Assembly (NCBI GenBank): GCA_018399235.1
Contig: JAGYOX010000002.1
Span: 1-62,756 of the forward strand
Source: Desulfobacterales bacterium
Lineage (GTDB): Bacteria > Desulfobacterota > Desulfobacteria > Desulfobacterales > Desulfosalsimonadaceae
Reading direction: 5' to 3'
Length of the DNA stretch: 62,756 nt
This document shows, piece after piece, positions 8,849-17,534 of the stretch (position 1 is its first letter; each line of letters begins with the position of its first letter). The notes below the pieces were generated by a model. That model did no database searches. It saw only the letters and a list, made by a program, of their open reading frames with translations, and was not told the origin of the DNA. Position numbers and translations under genes: made by a program.

Positions 8849-8899
8849 CCGGTTACATAAACGTCACGTTACAACAGTGTAACCATATCCATTTTTTTA
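8844..8899 (+). promoter_or_regulatory. Nested TGTAAC dyads, possible terminator or operator
   Basis: A perfect 14-bp palindrome TGTAACCGGTTACA (8844-8857) spans the stop codon of the activator gene. GTTACA at 8868-8873 and TGTAACC at 8878-8884 form a second dyad, and a run of seven Ts follows at 8892-8898. The GGTTACA (8851-8857) and TGTAACC (8878-8884) arms could make a 7-bp terminator stem. The repeated half-site also suits a regulator site. Confidence 0.4.
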
Positions 8900-8915
8900 A
8901 TAATCAAATCCACCA

Positions 8916-9066
8916 ATCTCGTAAAAAGTCGAATTATGGATGCCAAAATAAAAACTTCTATGTTCACAACTTTTTTGAATTATTTACTAATCCATCTGTC
9001 GCTTATAACATGATTATTGGCATGATTTTTGATAATTTTTTATTGATGGCTTCGTAAAAAGCGATT
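8916..9066. repeat. TIR-family fragments
   Basis: ATCTCGTAAAAAGTCGA at 8916-8932 and GATGGCTTCGTAAAAAGC at 9045-9062 match the terminal repeat of the MITE-like family, but both are in the same orientation and the interior between them does not match the complete copies. Probably decayed or recombined copies. Confidence 0.6.
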
Positions 9067-9101
9067 TATTCTGTTGGCGAGGTATTTTTGTAGAAAGGAA
9101 G

Positions 9102-9384
9102 CCCCCCGGGCTAATAGCCGAGGCCCGGGACCGAACCTATAAGTAACTTTTATGGTAGATGCGATGTAGAGGCTGGCTTTAGCCCGCCATTCGCAGAAGC
9201 GACCGATGTGACAAAGCGCGTCCAATGGAAGGCTAAAGCCTTCCACTACATTGATTGTACAAATCTCGATAAACCGATCAGGAATTGACGAATGCGCTTT
9301 GTTTATCCGCCATAGATGGCTAAGATTTTGATTTTTTTAACCTTATACCCTAAACCCTATACCTTAAACCGTTAAGTTACTTAA
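9102..9384. repeat. Modular repeat element, REP-hairpin type, copy A1
   Basis: About 283 bp. It opens with a GC hairpin (CCCGGGC...GCCCGGG), then ACCGAACCTATAAGTAACTT. The middle carries two hairpins of REP type: GGCTTTAGCC and GGAAGGCTAAAGCCTTCC. It ends with degenerate CCTTAWA heptads and AAGTTACTT, the reverse complement of the AAGTAACTT near the left end. Nearly the same sequence lies at 53019-53297. Confidence 0.85.
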
Positions 9385-9411
9385 AAAAATACAGCAAAAC
9401 GGGAGGCAGCT

Positions 9412-10284
9412 ATGACGATAAACTCCGTGCTGGTTATCGGCGCCGGACTGATGGGCGGCGGGATCGCCCAGGTATGCGCCCAGGCAAAAATAGATGTGTA
9501 TCTAACCGACAAATCCGAACAGGCCGTAAAAAAAGCTTTGGAAAATATTTCCTGGTCGGTCGGCAAGTTTGCGGAAAAGGGAAAAATCCAGGAGGATGTG
9601 AAAACCGTTCTTGACCGGATCAAACCGGTGCCGGATTTGAACGCCGCAAAAGACGTTGACCTGGCCATCGAAGCCGTGTTCGAGGACCAGGCCCTAAAAC
9701 AGCAAATTTTCAAAGAACTCGATGCATCGTGCGGGCCAAATGCGCTGATTGCATCAAATACCTCCGCCATTCCCATCACCGAACTGGCGGCGGCGACCAA
9801 CCGCGCGGACAAAGTGCTGGGGCTCCATTTTTTCTCACCGGTGCCCATGATGATGGCGGTCGAGGTGATAAAGGGGATGACCACATCCGATGAAACCGCG
9901 GCAGCGGGCCGGGAGTTCGCTTTAGCGATCGGCAAGGCGCCGATCATGGTCAACCGGGATGTGGCCGGCTTTGTAATCAACCGGATCAATTTCCCCTCCA
10001 CCATCGAGGCCATGCGGCTGGTCGAAGAGGGGGTGGCCACGTGCGAGGACATTGACAAGGGGCTTCGCCTGGCTTCGGGTCGGCGGATGGGTATATTCGA
10101 AACCGGGGACATGGTTGGCCTGGATGTCACCTACGGGGCCATGATGGCCTGCTACAATGAAACGGGCGACCCGCGGTTTTATCCGCCGCTTCTGCTCAGA
10201 CGAAAGGTCAAAGCCGGGCACCTGGGAAAAAAAACCGGCAAAGGGTGGTATGAATACAACCCGGATGGATCTAAAAAAGCGTGA
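9412..10284 (+). CDS. 3-hydroxyacyl-CoA dehydrogenase (3-hydroxybutyryl-CoA type)
   Basis: NAD-dependent oxidation of 3-hydroxyacyl-CoA to 3-ketoacyl-CoA, 290 residues. The Rossmann motif GAGLMGGGIAQV lies at residues 9-20, the catalytic His in GLHFFSPVPMM near residue 141, and the C-terminal dimerisation domain holds the GRRMGIFETGDMVGLD motif. Length is that of single-domain Hbd enzymes. Start ATG 9412 follows CGGGAGGC. First gene of a same-strand beta-oxidation cluster (acyl-CoA dehydrogenases, thiolase, enoyl-CoA hydratase, acyltransferase), 15 bp before the next gene. The pathway could run toward oxidation or butyrate-type synthesis; context favours oxidation. Confidence 0.94.
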   Translation: MTINSVLVIGAGLMGGGIAQVCAQAKIDVYLTDKSEQAVKKALENISWSVGKFAEKGKIQEDVKTVLDRIKPVPDLNAAKDVDLAIEAVFEDQALKQQIFKELDASCGPNALIASNTSAIPITELAAATNRADKVLGLHFFSPVPMMMAVEVIKGMTTSDETAAAGREFALAIGKAPIMVNRDVAGFVINRINFPSTIEAMRLVEEGVATCEDIDKGLRLASGRRMGIFETGDMVGLDVTYGAMMACYNETGDPRFYPPLLLRRKVKAGHLGKKTGKGWYEYNPDGSKKA

Positions 10285-10299
10285 GAGCAGGAGTTGGGC

Positions 10300-12090
10300 A
10301 TGGATCATTTTAAAGTCAACCAAAAGGACATCTTTTTTATTTTAAAAGATCAGCTTGAATATGGCGGGCTTTGCAAGCTTGACCGGTACCGGGCGCTTAC
10401 CGAAGATGCATTGGATCTGCTAGTGACTGAGGCCATCCGGTTTGCCAAGGGGGTCGTGGCGCCGTTGAATGAGATCGGCGAAAGGCAGGGGGTGGCCTTT
10501 GAAAATGGGCGGGTGACCTGCCCCGATGAGTTTCGTGAGGTGTTCCAAAGCTACGGCCGGCATGGCTGGACCGCAGCAGCACGGGACTCGGAATACGGCG
10601 GACAGGGATTTCCCCACATGATGCGCATCGTGATAAACGATTTCATGTACGGCGCCTGCCAGTCCTTTAACATGGCCCCGAGCCTGACCCACGGGGCGGC
10701 CCATCTCATTGAATCCTTCGGCACGGAGGCGCTTAAGCAGGCGTTTGTGCCCAGGATGTATGACGGTACGTTCTCGGGCACCATGTGCCTTACCGAACCG
10801 GAAGCCGGTTCCAACCTGGCGGCTACGCAGACCATGGCCTATCCGGAGGATGGCGATCACTACCGCATCTGCGGAAACAAGATCTTCATTTCCTGGGGGG
10901 AGCACGATATCGCCGATAACATCGTGCACCTGATACTGGCCCGCATCGAGGGCGCCCCTGCGGGCGTAAAAGGCATCTCGCTGTTTGCGGTGCCCAAGTA
11001 CCGGTTAAATGCCGACGGCAGCCCTGGCGAGCCAAACGACGTGGTTTGCACGGGTATCGAAGACAAGCTGGGCGTTCATGCCTCTCCCACCGCTGCATTA
11101 ACCTTTGGGGCGAAAAACAAATGCATCGGCTACCTGTGCGGCGAACCCAACAAGGGGCTGGCCCACATGTTCCAGATGATGAACTCCGCCCGGATTAATA
11201 CCGGCGTTTCCGGAATGACGCTTGCCAGCATCGCCTATCAGAACGCCCTGGCATACGCCAGGCAAAGGGTTCAGGGGGCGGATGTAGCCAAAAGAAAAAC
11301 CGGGTCCGTACCCATTATCGACCATCCGGATGTCCGCCGAATGCTTTTGTGGATGAAGGCAGCAGTGGACGGGATGCGGTCCATGATCTATACGGCCGCG
11401 TTCTGGGAAGACCTGGCCCGGGAATCTAATGATACGGAAACCCGTAAGCACTATCAGGCGCTTACGGACTTTATGACGCCCATCGTCAAGGCCTATTGCT
11501 CGGACACCGGCTTCAGGGTTTGCGAAACGGCCATGCAGTGTTTAGGCGGATACGGCTATTGCAGGGACTATCCCGTTGAGCAGTGCCTGCGCGACGCCAA
11601 GATCATGAGCCTTTATGAAGGCACCAACGGCATCCAATCCCTTGACCTGATGGGACGCAAGATGCGGATCAACAATGGAGCGCCCTATCATGCATTTATA
11701 ACGAAGCTCATGTCGTTTTGTGATCAATACAAAGATCATAAGGGGGTGGGCAGCCGGGTGCGGGCGCTGGCATCTGCCTGCCGGGCGGTGCAGCACATGG
11801 CCGAAGAGATGACCGCACGTAGCGAATCTGACCCCCTCCAGTGGGCGTCTTATACATTTCCGGCCCTTTTATGCTTTGGTGAGCTGGTCATGGTTTGGCG
11901 GCTTTTGGACATGGCGCGCATCGCCTATGGGCCATCGTTGCAGAAAGGACGGAAGAATGATTTTTTCAGGGGCAAAGTCGCCCAAGCCACGTTTTTTTCA
12001 GATATTACCCTGTCCCATACCATTGAACGAGCCAGAACCTGCATGAGAGACGGACGAGAAATCGTGGAAATCCCGGATACCGCTTTTTAA
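10300..12090 (+). CDS. Large acyl-CoA dehydrogenase (DmdC-like subfamily)
   Basis: FAD enzyme that dehydrogenates acyl-CoA at the alpha-beta bond. At about 596 residues it belongs to the long subfamily that has an extra short N-terminal segment and a C-terminal extension, as in 3-methylmercaptopropionyl-CoA dehydrogenases. The flavin/substrate signature is TMCLTEPEAGSNLA, and the C-terminal core has QCLGGYGYCRDYPVEQ followed by LYEGTNGIQ, where the Glu fits the catalytic base. The ATG at 10300 is preferred to a TTG at 10294 because CAGGAG ends 6 nt before the ATG. The true substrate is unknown; DMSP-type substrates should not be assumed. Confidence 0.93.
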   Translation: MDHFKVNQKDIFFILKDQLEYGGLCKLDRYRALTEDALDLLVTEAIRFAKGVVAPLNEIGERQGVAFENGRVTCPDEFREVFQSYGRHGWTAAARDSEYGGQGFPHMMRIVINDFMYGACQSFNMAPSLTHGAAHLIESFGTEALKQAFVPRMYDGTFSGTMCLTEPEAGSNLAATQTMAYPEDGDHYRICGNKIFISWGEHDIADNIVHLILARIEGAPAGVKGISLFAVPKYRLNADGSPGEPNDVVCTGIEDKLGVHASPTAALTFGAKNKCIGYLCGEPNKGLAHMFQMMNSARINTGVSGMTLASIAYQNALAYARQRVQGADVAKRKTGSVPIIDHPDVRRMLLWMKAAVDGMRSMIYTAAFWEDLARESNDTETRKHYQALTDFMTPIVKAYCSDTGFRVCETAMQCLGGYGYCRDYPVEQCLRDAKIMSLYEGTNGIQSLDLMGRKMRINNGAPYHAFITKLMSFCDQYKDHKGVGSRVRALASACRAVQHMAEEMTARSESDPLQWASYTFPALLCFGELVMVWRLLDMARIAYGPSLQKGRKNDFFRGKVAQATFFSDITLSHTIERARTCMRDGREIVEIPDTAF

Positions 12091-12108
12091 AAATAGAAAG
12101 GAGCAGCC

Positions 12109-13395
12109 ATGTCGGATAAAATAGTTCTTGCAAGCGGGGTGCGCACCCCTGTCGGCCGTTACATGGGCGGACTCCGCTCCGTGGAGGCCTATGATCTCGC
12201 CAGCCTGGTGTTAAACGAGGCGATTTCACGCGCCGGGCTGGAGCCGGAGCAAATCGACGAGGTGATCATGGGCCAGACCTACCAGAGCGGAGAATACGTC
12301 AACATCGCCCGCATGGCGCTTTTAAATGCGGGCTGGCCCGAGGAACTTCCCGGTTTCACAATCGACCGGCGGTGCTGTACCGGACTGGAGGTGATCCGCC
12401 TGGCCGCCTCCCTGATCCGAAGCGGTGATGCGGAAATCATTGTGGCCGGCGGGGTGGAGAGCATGTCCAACGCGGAGTTTTATCTACCCGGAAAGATCAA
12501 GTGGGGCATCGGCGGAGAAAAAGGCATGCCCCGCGGGCATGGCGACCTTTCCATCTGGGGGCTGCCGTTTTATGACCGCATCCAGCGGGCGCGGGTCATG
12601 AGCCAACCTGAACACCGCTACGGCCTGCTTCCCTCCATGATGTCCTGGGCTGAAACAGCGGCAGTGGAGGAAAACATCACGCGGGAGGCATGCGACCAGT
12701 GGGCCTATGAAAGCCAGATAAAGGCATGCTCAGCCTGGGACCGGGGCAAGTTTGACGAGGAAGTGGTTCCCGTGGAAGTACCCCAGCGAAAAGGCGATCC
12801 GGTGATTGTCAGCACGGATGAAACCCTGCGGAGGGATACGAGCATGGAAAAGCTGGCCAAGCTCACCCCAGTGCAGGGCGGCGTCTGTACCGCGGGAAAC
12901 TCCTCCTCTGAAAACGACGGCGCCGCGGCCGTGGTGGTCATGTCCGAACAAAAGGCCAGGGACTTAGGTATCAAACCGTTTATGTCCGTGAATGCCATCG
13001 CCGTTGCGGGCGCCGATCCGACCCGGACCCATCTTACCGTGGGAAGAGCGGTGAGAAAAGTACTGGGCATGTCGCAGATCCCTCTTGGCAGCATTGATCT
13101 CATTGAGATCCAGGAGGCATTCGCCGCCCAGGTGCTGGCCGACTTAAAGGATATGGGCATTTCCCCGGATGATTATGGAAGGATCAACGTTAACGGATCC
13201 GGCATATCCCTGGGCCACCCCATCGGGGCGACCGGCACGCGCGTGCTGGTCACCCTCATGCATGAAATGCGGCGCAGGGATGCCAAAATAGGCCTGGAAT
13301 GCATCTGCGGCGGCGGCGGACTGGGCATTGCCGGCGTATTTGAAAGTAACCCCCCCGGGCCAAGGGCCAAGGGCCGGGACCGAACCTATAAGTAA
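12109..13395 (+). CDS. Acetyl-CoA C-acyltransferase (thiolase) with repeat-derived tail
   Basis: Thiolytic cleavage of 3-ketoacyl-CoA (or acetoacetyl-CoA formation). The nucleophilic Cys lies in RRCCTGLEVI near residue 88, the catalytic His in LGHPIGATG, and the second Cys in CICGGGGLGIAG. Thiolases normally end just after this at a VFE-like terminus; here the frame continues from VFE for 16 residues (SNPPGPRAKGRDRTYK) encoded by the left end of a dispersed repeat, and the stop TAA lies inside the repeat's AAGTAACTT box. An AGGAGCAGCC stretch precedes the ATG. The core is intact, so the enzyme is probably active. Confidence 0.93.
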   Translation: MSDKIVLASGVRTPVGRYMGGLRSVEAYDLASLVLNEAISRAGLEPEQIDEVIMGQTYQSGEYVNIARMALLNAGWPEELPGFTIDRRCCTGLEVIRLAASLIRSGDAEIIVAGGVESMSNAEFYLPGKIKWGIGGEKGMPRGHGDLSIWGLPFYDRIQRARVMSQPEHRYGLLPSMMSWAETAAVEENITREACDQWAYESQIKACSAWDRGKFDEEVVPVEVPQRKGDPVIVSTDETLRRDTSMEKLAKLTPVQGGVCTAGNSSSENDGAAAVVVMSEQKARDLGIKPFMSVNAIAVAGADPTRTHLTVGRAVRKVLGMSQIPLGSIDLIEIQEAFAAQVLADLKDMGISPDDYGRINVNGSGISLGHPIGATGTRVLVTLMHEMRRRDAKIGLECICGGGGLGIAGVFESNPPGPRAKGRDRTYK

Positions 13396-13673
13396 CTTTT
13401 ACTGCCGGGTAAAGGCACTGAGGGAGAATCGAAATTTCAAATCTCAAATCTCAAAAAACAAACAATACCCAAATTCCAATGACCAAAATTCAAAACAACA
13501 GGGCATTCGAAAAAAGAGGGGTTGTTTTAAAAATTGGGATTTGATTTTTGGAATTTGTTTGTCATTTGAATATTGTAATTTGGGATTTAACCATGAACCT
13601 TAAACCTTGAACCTTACACCTCATACCCTATACCTTATACCCTATACCTTAAACCGTTAAGTTACTTAGAAGA
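13350..13673. repeat. Modular repeat element, AT-rich palindrome type, copy B1
   Basis: It begins inside the thiolase frame with the GC stretch CCCCCCGGGCCAAGGGCC, then ACCGAACCTATAAGTAACTT, an 8-bp GGCACTGA-type unit, a long AT-rich imperfect palindrome (about 13438-13590), CCTTAWA heptads (13600-13655) and the AAGTTACTTAGAAG end (13659-13672). Copy B2 lies at 43367-43745. It fills the whole 302-bp gap between the thiolase and the next acyl-CoA dehydrogenase; no promoter was recognised. Confidence 0.85.
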
Positions 13674-13697
13674 GGCAAATAACAAGGAGACGGTATC

Positions 13698-14861
13698 ATG
13701 CATTTTGAACTATCCAAGGAACACAAGATGCTGCAAAAGGCGGTGCGTGAATTTGCAGACAAACAAGTCGCCCCTTACGCCGACCAGTGGGACGCCGATA
13801 ACTACCTGCCCGTGGAGGAAGCCATCAAGCCCATGGCGGAACTGGGGTTCATCGGGACCGTTATTCCCGAGGCATACGGCGGCGAGGATGCCGGCTGGAT
13901 GGCCGCGGCCATTATCACCGAGGAAATCGCCCGGGCGTCGAGCTCGCTGCGCGTGCAGATCAACCTGATCGGGATCGGGTGCGCCTATCCCATCTATTTA
14001 TACGGTACGGAGGAAGCCAAGAAAAAGTATATCCCCAAACTCTGTGCCGGCGAATTGCTGGGAGCGTTTGCCATCACCGAGCCGGATGCCGGATCAGACG
14101 TCATGTCCATGCAGACCGTGGCGGAAGACAAGGGGGACCATTATGTGTTAAACGGTTCCAAGAACTGGATCTCAAACGCCCACCAGTGTGATGTGGCCGT
14201 CGTATACGGCTACACGGACCCGGATGCCGGCAGCAAGGGGATGTCCGCACTCGCCGTTGAACCGAAGAATTTTCCCGGTGTGACCACTTCGGATCTCGAT
14301 AAACTGGGCTCACATTCCTCGCCCACCGGCGAGCTCTTTTTTAACAACACGCCGGTTCCCAAGGAAAACCTGCTGGGCAAACCCGGAGATGGGGCCAGAA
14401 TCGTATTCAGCTCCCTTGCCAATACCCGGCTGTCGGCTGCGGCAGGCGCGGTGGGATGCGCCCAGGCATGCTATGAAATTGCGCTTAAATACTGCAACGA
14501 ACGGGTCCAGTTCGGCCAGCCCATCGGCAAATTTCAGATGAACCAGGAGCTGATCGCCAAAATGGCCACAGACATCGAAGCGGCCCGCCTGTTGGTATAC
14601 AAGGCGGCCTGGCAGAAGGACCAGGGAAACGTAAACAACGGATATGAAGTGGCCCAGGCCAAATACATGGCCGGCGAGGTGGCCATGCGGTGCGCGGAAT
14701 CGGCCATGCGCATCCTGGGCGCCTACGGGTATTCCACCGAATACCCCCTGGCCAGGTATTACCGGGATATCCCCACGTACGTCATCGTCGAGGGATCGGC
14801 AAACATCTGCAAGCATATTATTGCGCTTGATCGGTTGGGCTATCGGAAAGCCAATCGCTAA
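13698..14861 (+). CDS. Short/medium-chain acyl-CoA dehydrogenase
   Basis: A 387-residue FAD enzyme of the classic ACAD family, full length. FAD/substrate signature LLGAFAITEPDAGSDVMS is near residues 116-133, the second signature RVQFGQPIGKFQ near 270, and the catalytic Glu in YVIVEGSANICKH near residue 367. The ATG at 13698 follows AAGGAGACGG. It is separated from the thiolase only by a repeat and continues the same operon direction. It should pass electrons to ETF, which is not encoded here. Confidence 0.95.
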   Translation: MHFELSKEHKMLQKAVREFADKQVAPYADQWDADNYLPVEEAIKPMAELGFIGTVIPEAYGGEDAGWMAAAIITEEIARASSSLRVQINLIGIGCAYPIYLYGTEEAKKKYIPKLCAGELLGAFAITEPDAGSDVMSMQTVAEDKGDHYVLNGSKNWISNAHQCDVAVVYGYTDPDAGSKGMSALAVEPKNFPGVTTSDLDKLGSHSSPTGELFFNNTPVPKENLLGKPGDGARIVFSSLANTRLSAAAGAVGCAQACYEIALKYCNERVQFGQPIGKFQMNQELIAKMATDIEAARLLVYKAAWQKDQGNVNNGYEVAQAKYMAGEVAMRCAESAMRILGAYGYSTEYPLARYYRDIPTYVIVEGSANICKHIIALDRLGYRKANR

Positions 14862-14946
14862 TTGGTGCCCATCCATAAATGGCTAATTTATGGATGGACA
14901 CCAACGGACAAAAATTGAAAAAATCGGCTATCCCAAGGAGTTTGTT

Positions 14947-15717
14947 ATGACATATGAAAATTTAGTCGTCGATAAAAAGGACAACATCTGCATCATTACG
15001 ATTAACCGCCCGCCTGCCAATTCCTGGAGTCTTGCCGCCATTGAGGAGTTTGAAAAAATTCTTGAACAAATTGAAGATGATAAGGATATCCGTGTGGTGG
15101 TGCTTACCGGTGCCGGGGAAAAATGCTTTTCCGCCGGAATGGACGTGGAGGACGCCGGCAAATCCCCCAATATCGGCGCAAAAGGCCGCCAGGTATGGCG
15201 ACGCGTGGATCGTTTTGAAAAACCCATTATAGCGGCCATTAACGGCCATGCACTGGGGGGCGGCCTTGAACTGGCCCTGTCAGCCCATTTCAGAATTATG
15301 ATGGACTCCCCCAAGGCCAAAGTGGGGCTGACCGAATTAAACCTGGGGATCATTCCCGGCTGGGGCGGCACCCAGCGGCTTTACCGGGTAGTGGGAAAAG
15401 CCAAAGCGCTGGACATGATTCTTTTCAGCAAACGGCTAAACGCCCAAGAGGCGTATGAAATTGGTTTGGTGAACCAAATTTCGGCCCCAGACAGGTTCAT
15501 GGACGAGGTGTTGGAATTTGCCCAAAGATTGGCTGAAAGGCCCCCCATAGCGGTACGGTCGGTTTTAAAAGCCATAACGGCGGGGATTTATGAGGGCATG
15601 GACGCTGGTCTTAAAATGGAGGAGGAAGGCAGCACGGCGGTTAAAACATCCAAAGATGCCGTCGAAGGATTCACCGCTTTCTTCGAAAACCGCAAACCGG
15701 TGTTTAAGGGCGAATAA
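14947..15717 (+). CDS. Enoyl-CoA hydratase/isomerase family protein
   Basis: Crotonase-fold enzyme of 256 residues, probably hydrating 2-enoyl-CoA to 3-hydroxyacyl-CoA. Oxyanion-hole segments CFSAGMDVEDA and INGHALGGGLELAL are present, and the Glu in GLTELNLGIIPG is at a catalytic position; the second catalytic Glu of classical hydratases is less clear because ALGGGLELA is followed by HFRI. I use the ATG at 14947 with AAGGAG upstream; a start at 14890 lacks a ribosome site and adds non-family residues. It completes the beta-oxidation set with the dehydrogenases and thiolase upstream. Confidence 0.92.
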   Translation: MTYENLVVDKKDNICIITINRPPANSWSLAAIEEFEKILEQIEDDKDIRVVVLTGAGEKCFSAGMDVEDAGKSPNIGAKGRQVWRRVDRFEKPIIAAINGHALGGGLELALSAHFRIMMDSPKAKVGLTELNLGIIPGWGGTQRLYRVVGKAKALDMILFSKRLNAQEAYEIGLVNQISAPDRFMDEVLEFAQRLAERPPIAVRSVLKAITAGIYEGMDAGLKMEEEGSTAVKTSKDAVEGFTAFFENRKPVFKGE

Positions 15718-15728
15718 AAAGTGATGCC

Positions 15729-17177
15729 ATGGAGCTCTACCGGCTAACCATCTGGCTGCTGCGCGTGTTCAGCTATCTCTATTTTGTGGAAATACGGGCC
15801 CTCAATCCGGAACGCATCCCTGAATCCGGCCCGGTGATATTAGCGGCCAATCATCCGACCTCGGTGCTTGATGCCATCCTCCTGGCTACGCAGACCCACC
15901 GCCAGATTCATTTCCTGGCAAAAAGCGGTTTATTTAAAAATCGAATGATTGCGGCCCTACTGCATCGGCTGGGGGCCATTCCTGTCTATCGTGCCCATGA
16001 AGTGGAAGCCCACGATACGAAAAACTTGGATGTCTTCGAGGAGGTCTACAGGCTGTTTGAACGCGGCGGCTGCCTGGGGCTTTTCCCCGAGGGGGAAAAC
16101 TCGCCGGCTGGTAAAGTCATAGAACTGCGGACAGGGGGCGCACGAATGGCCTTGGGGGCTGAGGCCCGGAATGGGTATCAGCTTGGCCTGAGAATTGTGC
16201 CTGTGGGGCTTAATTTCGAACACCGGGAACTCTTTATGTCAGCTGTGCTGCTGCGGTTTGGCACGCCCTTCCGGGTGGCGGATTACGAAGAACTGCACAG
16301 GCAAGATCCGTCTGCAGCCATGCGACAGCTGACATCAGATCTCCAGGTGTTGTTGCGCCATCAAGCGATTCATGTCGAAGACGATCAGATTAGGAAACTA
16401 GCCGATGATCTATCTGAGGCGCTCGGATACCGGCTTGCGCCGCTGGCGCTGGACGAGCAAGGAGGGGCGGGAGGCGGATTAAAATCCCAATCCCGGCTGA
16501 AACGTTGGCTATGGAAGCTGCTGGACTGGTACCGGCCGGATACCGGCGAGATGGCTAATTCTTTTGAAACCCGTATACAGGATCGTAGAAACCTAACTGC
16601 CATTCTGGCAAGGGCCATGGCCGATGACCCGGCGTCGGTTTCCGCCCTGCGGCGTCAGGTAGATCGCTACCTGGGCCATTTGAGTCAAACCCGGCGCAGC
16701 CAAACCTTAAAACGATCAATGGATGAGCCTGTACGTCAGAGGCTGATGCGCCTGCGGATGACAATCTATGCGCTGCTTATGGCCCCTGTGGCACTCTTCG
16801 GCCTGTTACATAACCTGGTGCCCTATCTGCTGACCCGCTACTTGCCACGTTTCACCAGCGACGAGGCCATCCGCGCCTTTGCCTATTTCGGAGTCGGATT
16901 TCTGGCGTTTGGCTTAGCTTATGCCGCTTTCGGCTTTTGGCTCTGGCATGCTGCCGGCATGAGCTGGAAATCGGTGTTTGGCTATCTGGCCCTGCTTCCG
17001 CCGACCGGCTTTGCCACGCTCCGGTATCGACGCAACATTATTATCTATAGGGACAAAATTCTCTTGAGGAGTTTTTTCTGGAATAATGAGGAACTGGTCC
17101 AGCTCCTGCGGCGAGAGCGCCAGAGCATGATCGAACATTTTAAGGGACTGACTGCTAAAGATGAGACCTCAATTTAG
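15729..17177 (+). CDS. PlsC-family glycerolipid acyltransferase, membrane protein
   Basis: A 482-residue acyltransferase. The catalytic motif is NHPTSVLD (residues about 38-45; His followed by Asp after five residues, the NHPxxxxD variant), and the acceptor motif is FPEGENSP near residue 120. A hydrophobic N-terminus and at least two transmembrane segments near residues 345-420 place it in the inner membrane. The C-terminal 200 residues are beyond the usual PlsC domain and unassigned. It starts 11 bp after the enoyl-CoA hydratase, so it is probably co-transcribed, linking acyl-CoA turnover to lipid synthesis. It overlaps the opposite-strand CGGC gene by 9 bp at the 3' end. Confidence 0.85.
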   Translation: MELYRLTIWLLRVFSYLYFVEIRALNPERIPESGPVILAANHPTSVLDAILLATQTHRQIHFLAKSGLFKNRMIAALLHRLGAIPVYRAHEVEAHDTKNLDVFEEVYRLFERGGCLGLFPEGENSPAGKVIELRTGGARMALGAEARNGYQLGLRIVPVGLNFEHRELFMSAVLLRFGTPFRVADYEELHRQDPSAAMRQLTSDLQVLLRHQAIHVEDDQIRKLADDLSEALGYRLAPLALDEQGGAGGGLKSQSRLKRWLWKLLDWYRPDTGEMANSFETRIQDRRNLTAILARAMADDPASVSALRRQVDRYLGHLSQTRRSQTLKRSMDEPVRQRLMRLRMTIYALLMAPVALFGLLHNLVPYLLTRYLPRFTSDEAIRAFAYFGVGFLAFGLAYAAFGFWLWHAAGMSWKSVFGYLALLPPTGFATLRYRRNIIIYRDKILLRSFFWNNEELVQLLRRERQSMIEHFKGLTAKDETSI

Positions 17178-17531
17178 GTGAGACTTAACGGAGAAGGGAG
17201 TCATTCTTATGTCCGATATTGACGACCTCAACCGGCAGCTAAAATGGATGGCCCCCTCAAAAGCCTTCATGGCCTTCTCTTTTAACCCTTCAGCCGTTTT
17301 TTCGGCGTCCCCGGGCGCTTTAATGATATAAACCTCAAGTTTCTTTACCGATGACAAGTCGGCGCATGCGGTCTGGCACCCTTCGACGGCCAAGACCATA
17401 TCGATATTCTCCGCATCATAGGGTACAAACTCTACATACCCTGCCAGGCGGTTTTTTAATTCTTCCACCAACGCCACCCGGTCGTAATCCGGGTTGCATC
17501 CGCCGCAATATTTAATGCCCACCCGCCTCAT
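17169..17531 (-). CDS. Small CGGC-motif protein of unknown function
   Basis: A 120-residue cytosolic protein. It opens with VGIKYCGGCNPDYDRV and has VEGCQTACAD in the middle, giving four cysteines spaced as in a redox or metal-binding site; the fold looks alternating alpha/beta. Its last 20 residues (after KAFEGAI) look unlike the rest, which may reflect 3' end erosion where it overlaps the convergent acyltransferase gene. It begins 3 bp after the 4-hydroxybutyryl-CoA dehydratase gene, so translation is probably coupled. Family members often sit beside CoA-dehydratase or oxidoreductase genes as far as I recall; no function is established here. Confidence 0.7.
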   Translation of the reverse strand: MRRVGIKYCGGCNPDYDRVALVEELKNRLAGYVEFVPYDAENIDMVLAVEGCQTACADLSSVKKLEVYIIKAPGDAEKTAEGLKEKAMKAFEGAIHFSCRLRSSISDIRMTPFSVKSHLN

Positions 17532-17534
17532 CGT

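Larger units (their letters stand above)
8885..9411. other. Intergenic region filled with repeat fragments
   Basis: No gene. It contains fragments of the TIR family (8916-9066), then a complete modular element (9102-9384), ending 28 bp before the start codon of the 3-hydroxyacyl-CoA dehydrogenase. Any promoter for the beta-oxidation operon must lie within or upstream of repeat DNA; I found none I would call. Confidence 0.6.

Noticed and set aside
9015-9035. Sigma54-like TGGCATG...TTGAT before the beta-oxidation operon
   Set aside because: The -12 element lacks the essential GC, and a full repeat element lies between it and the operon.
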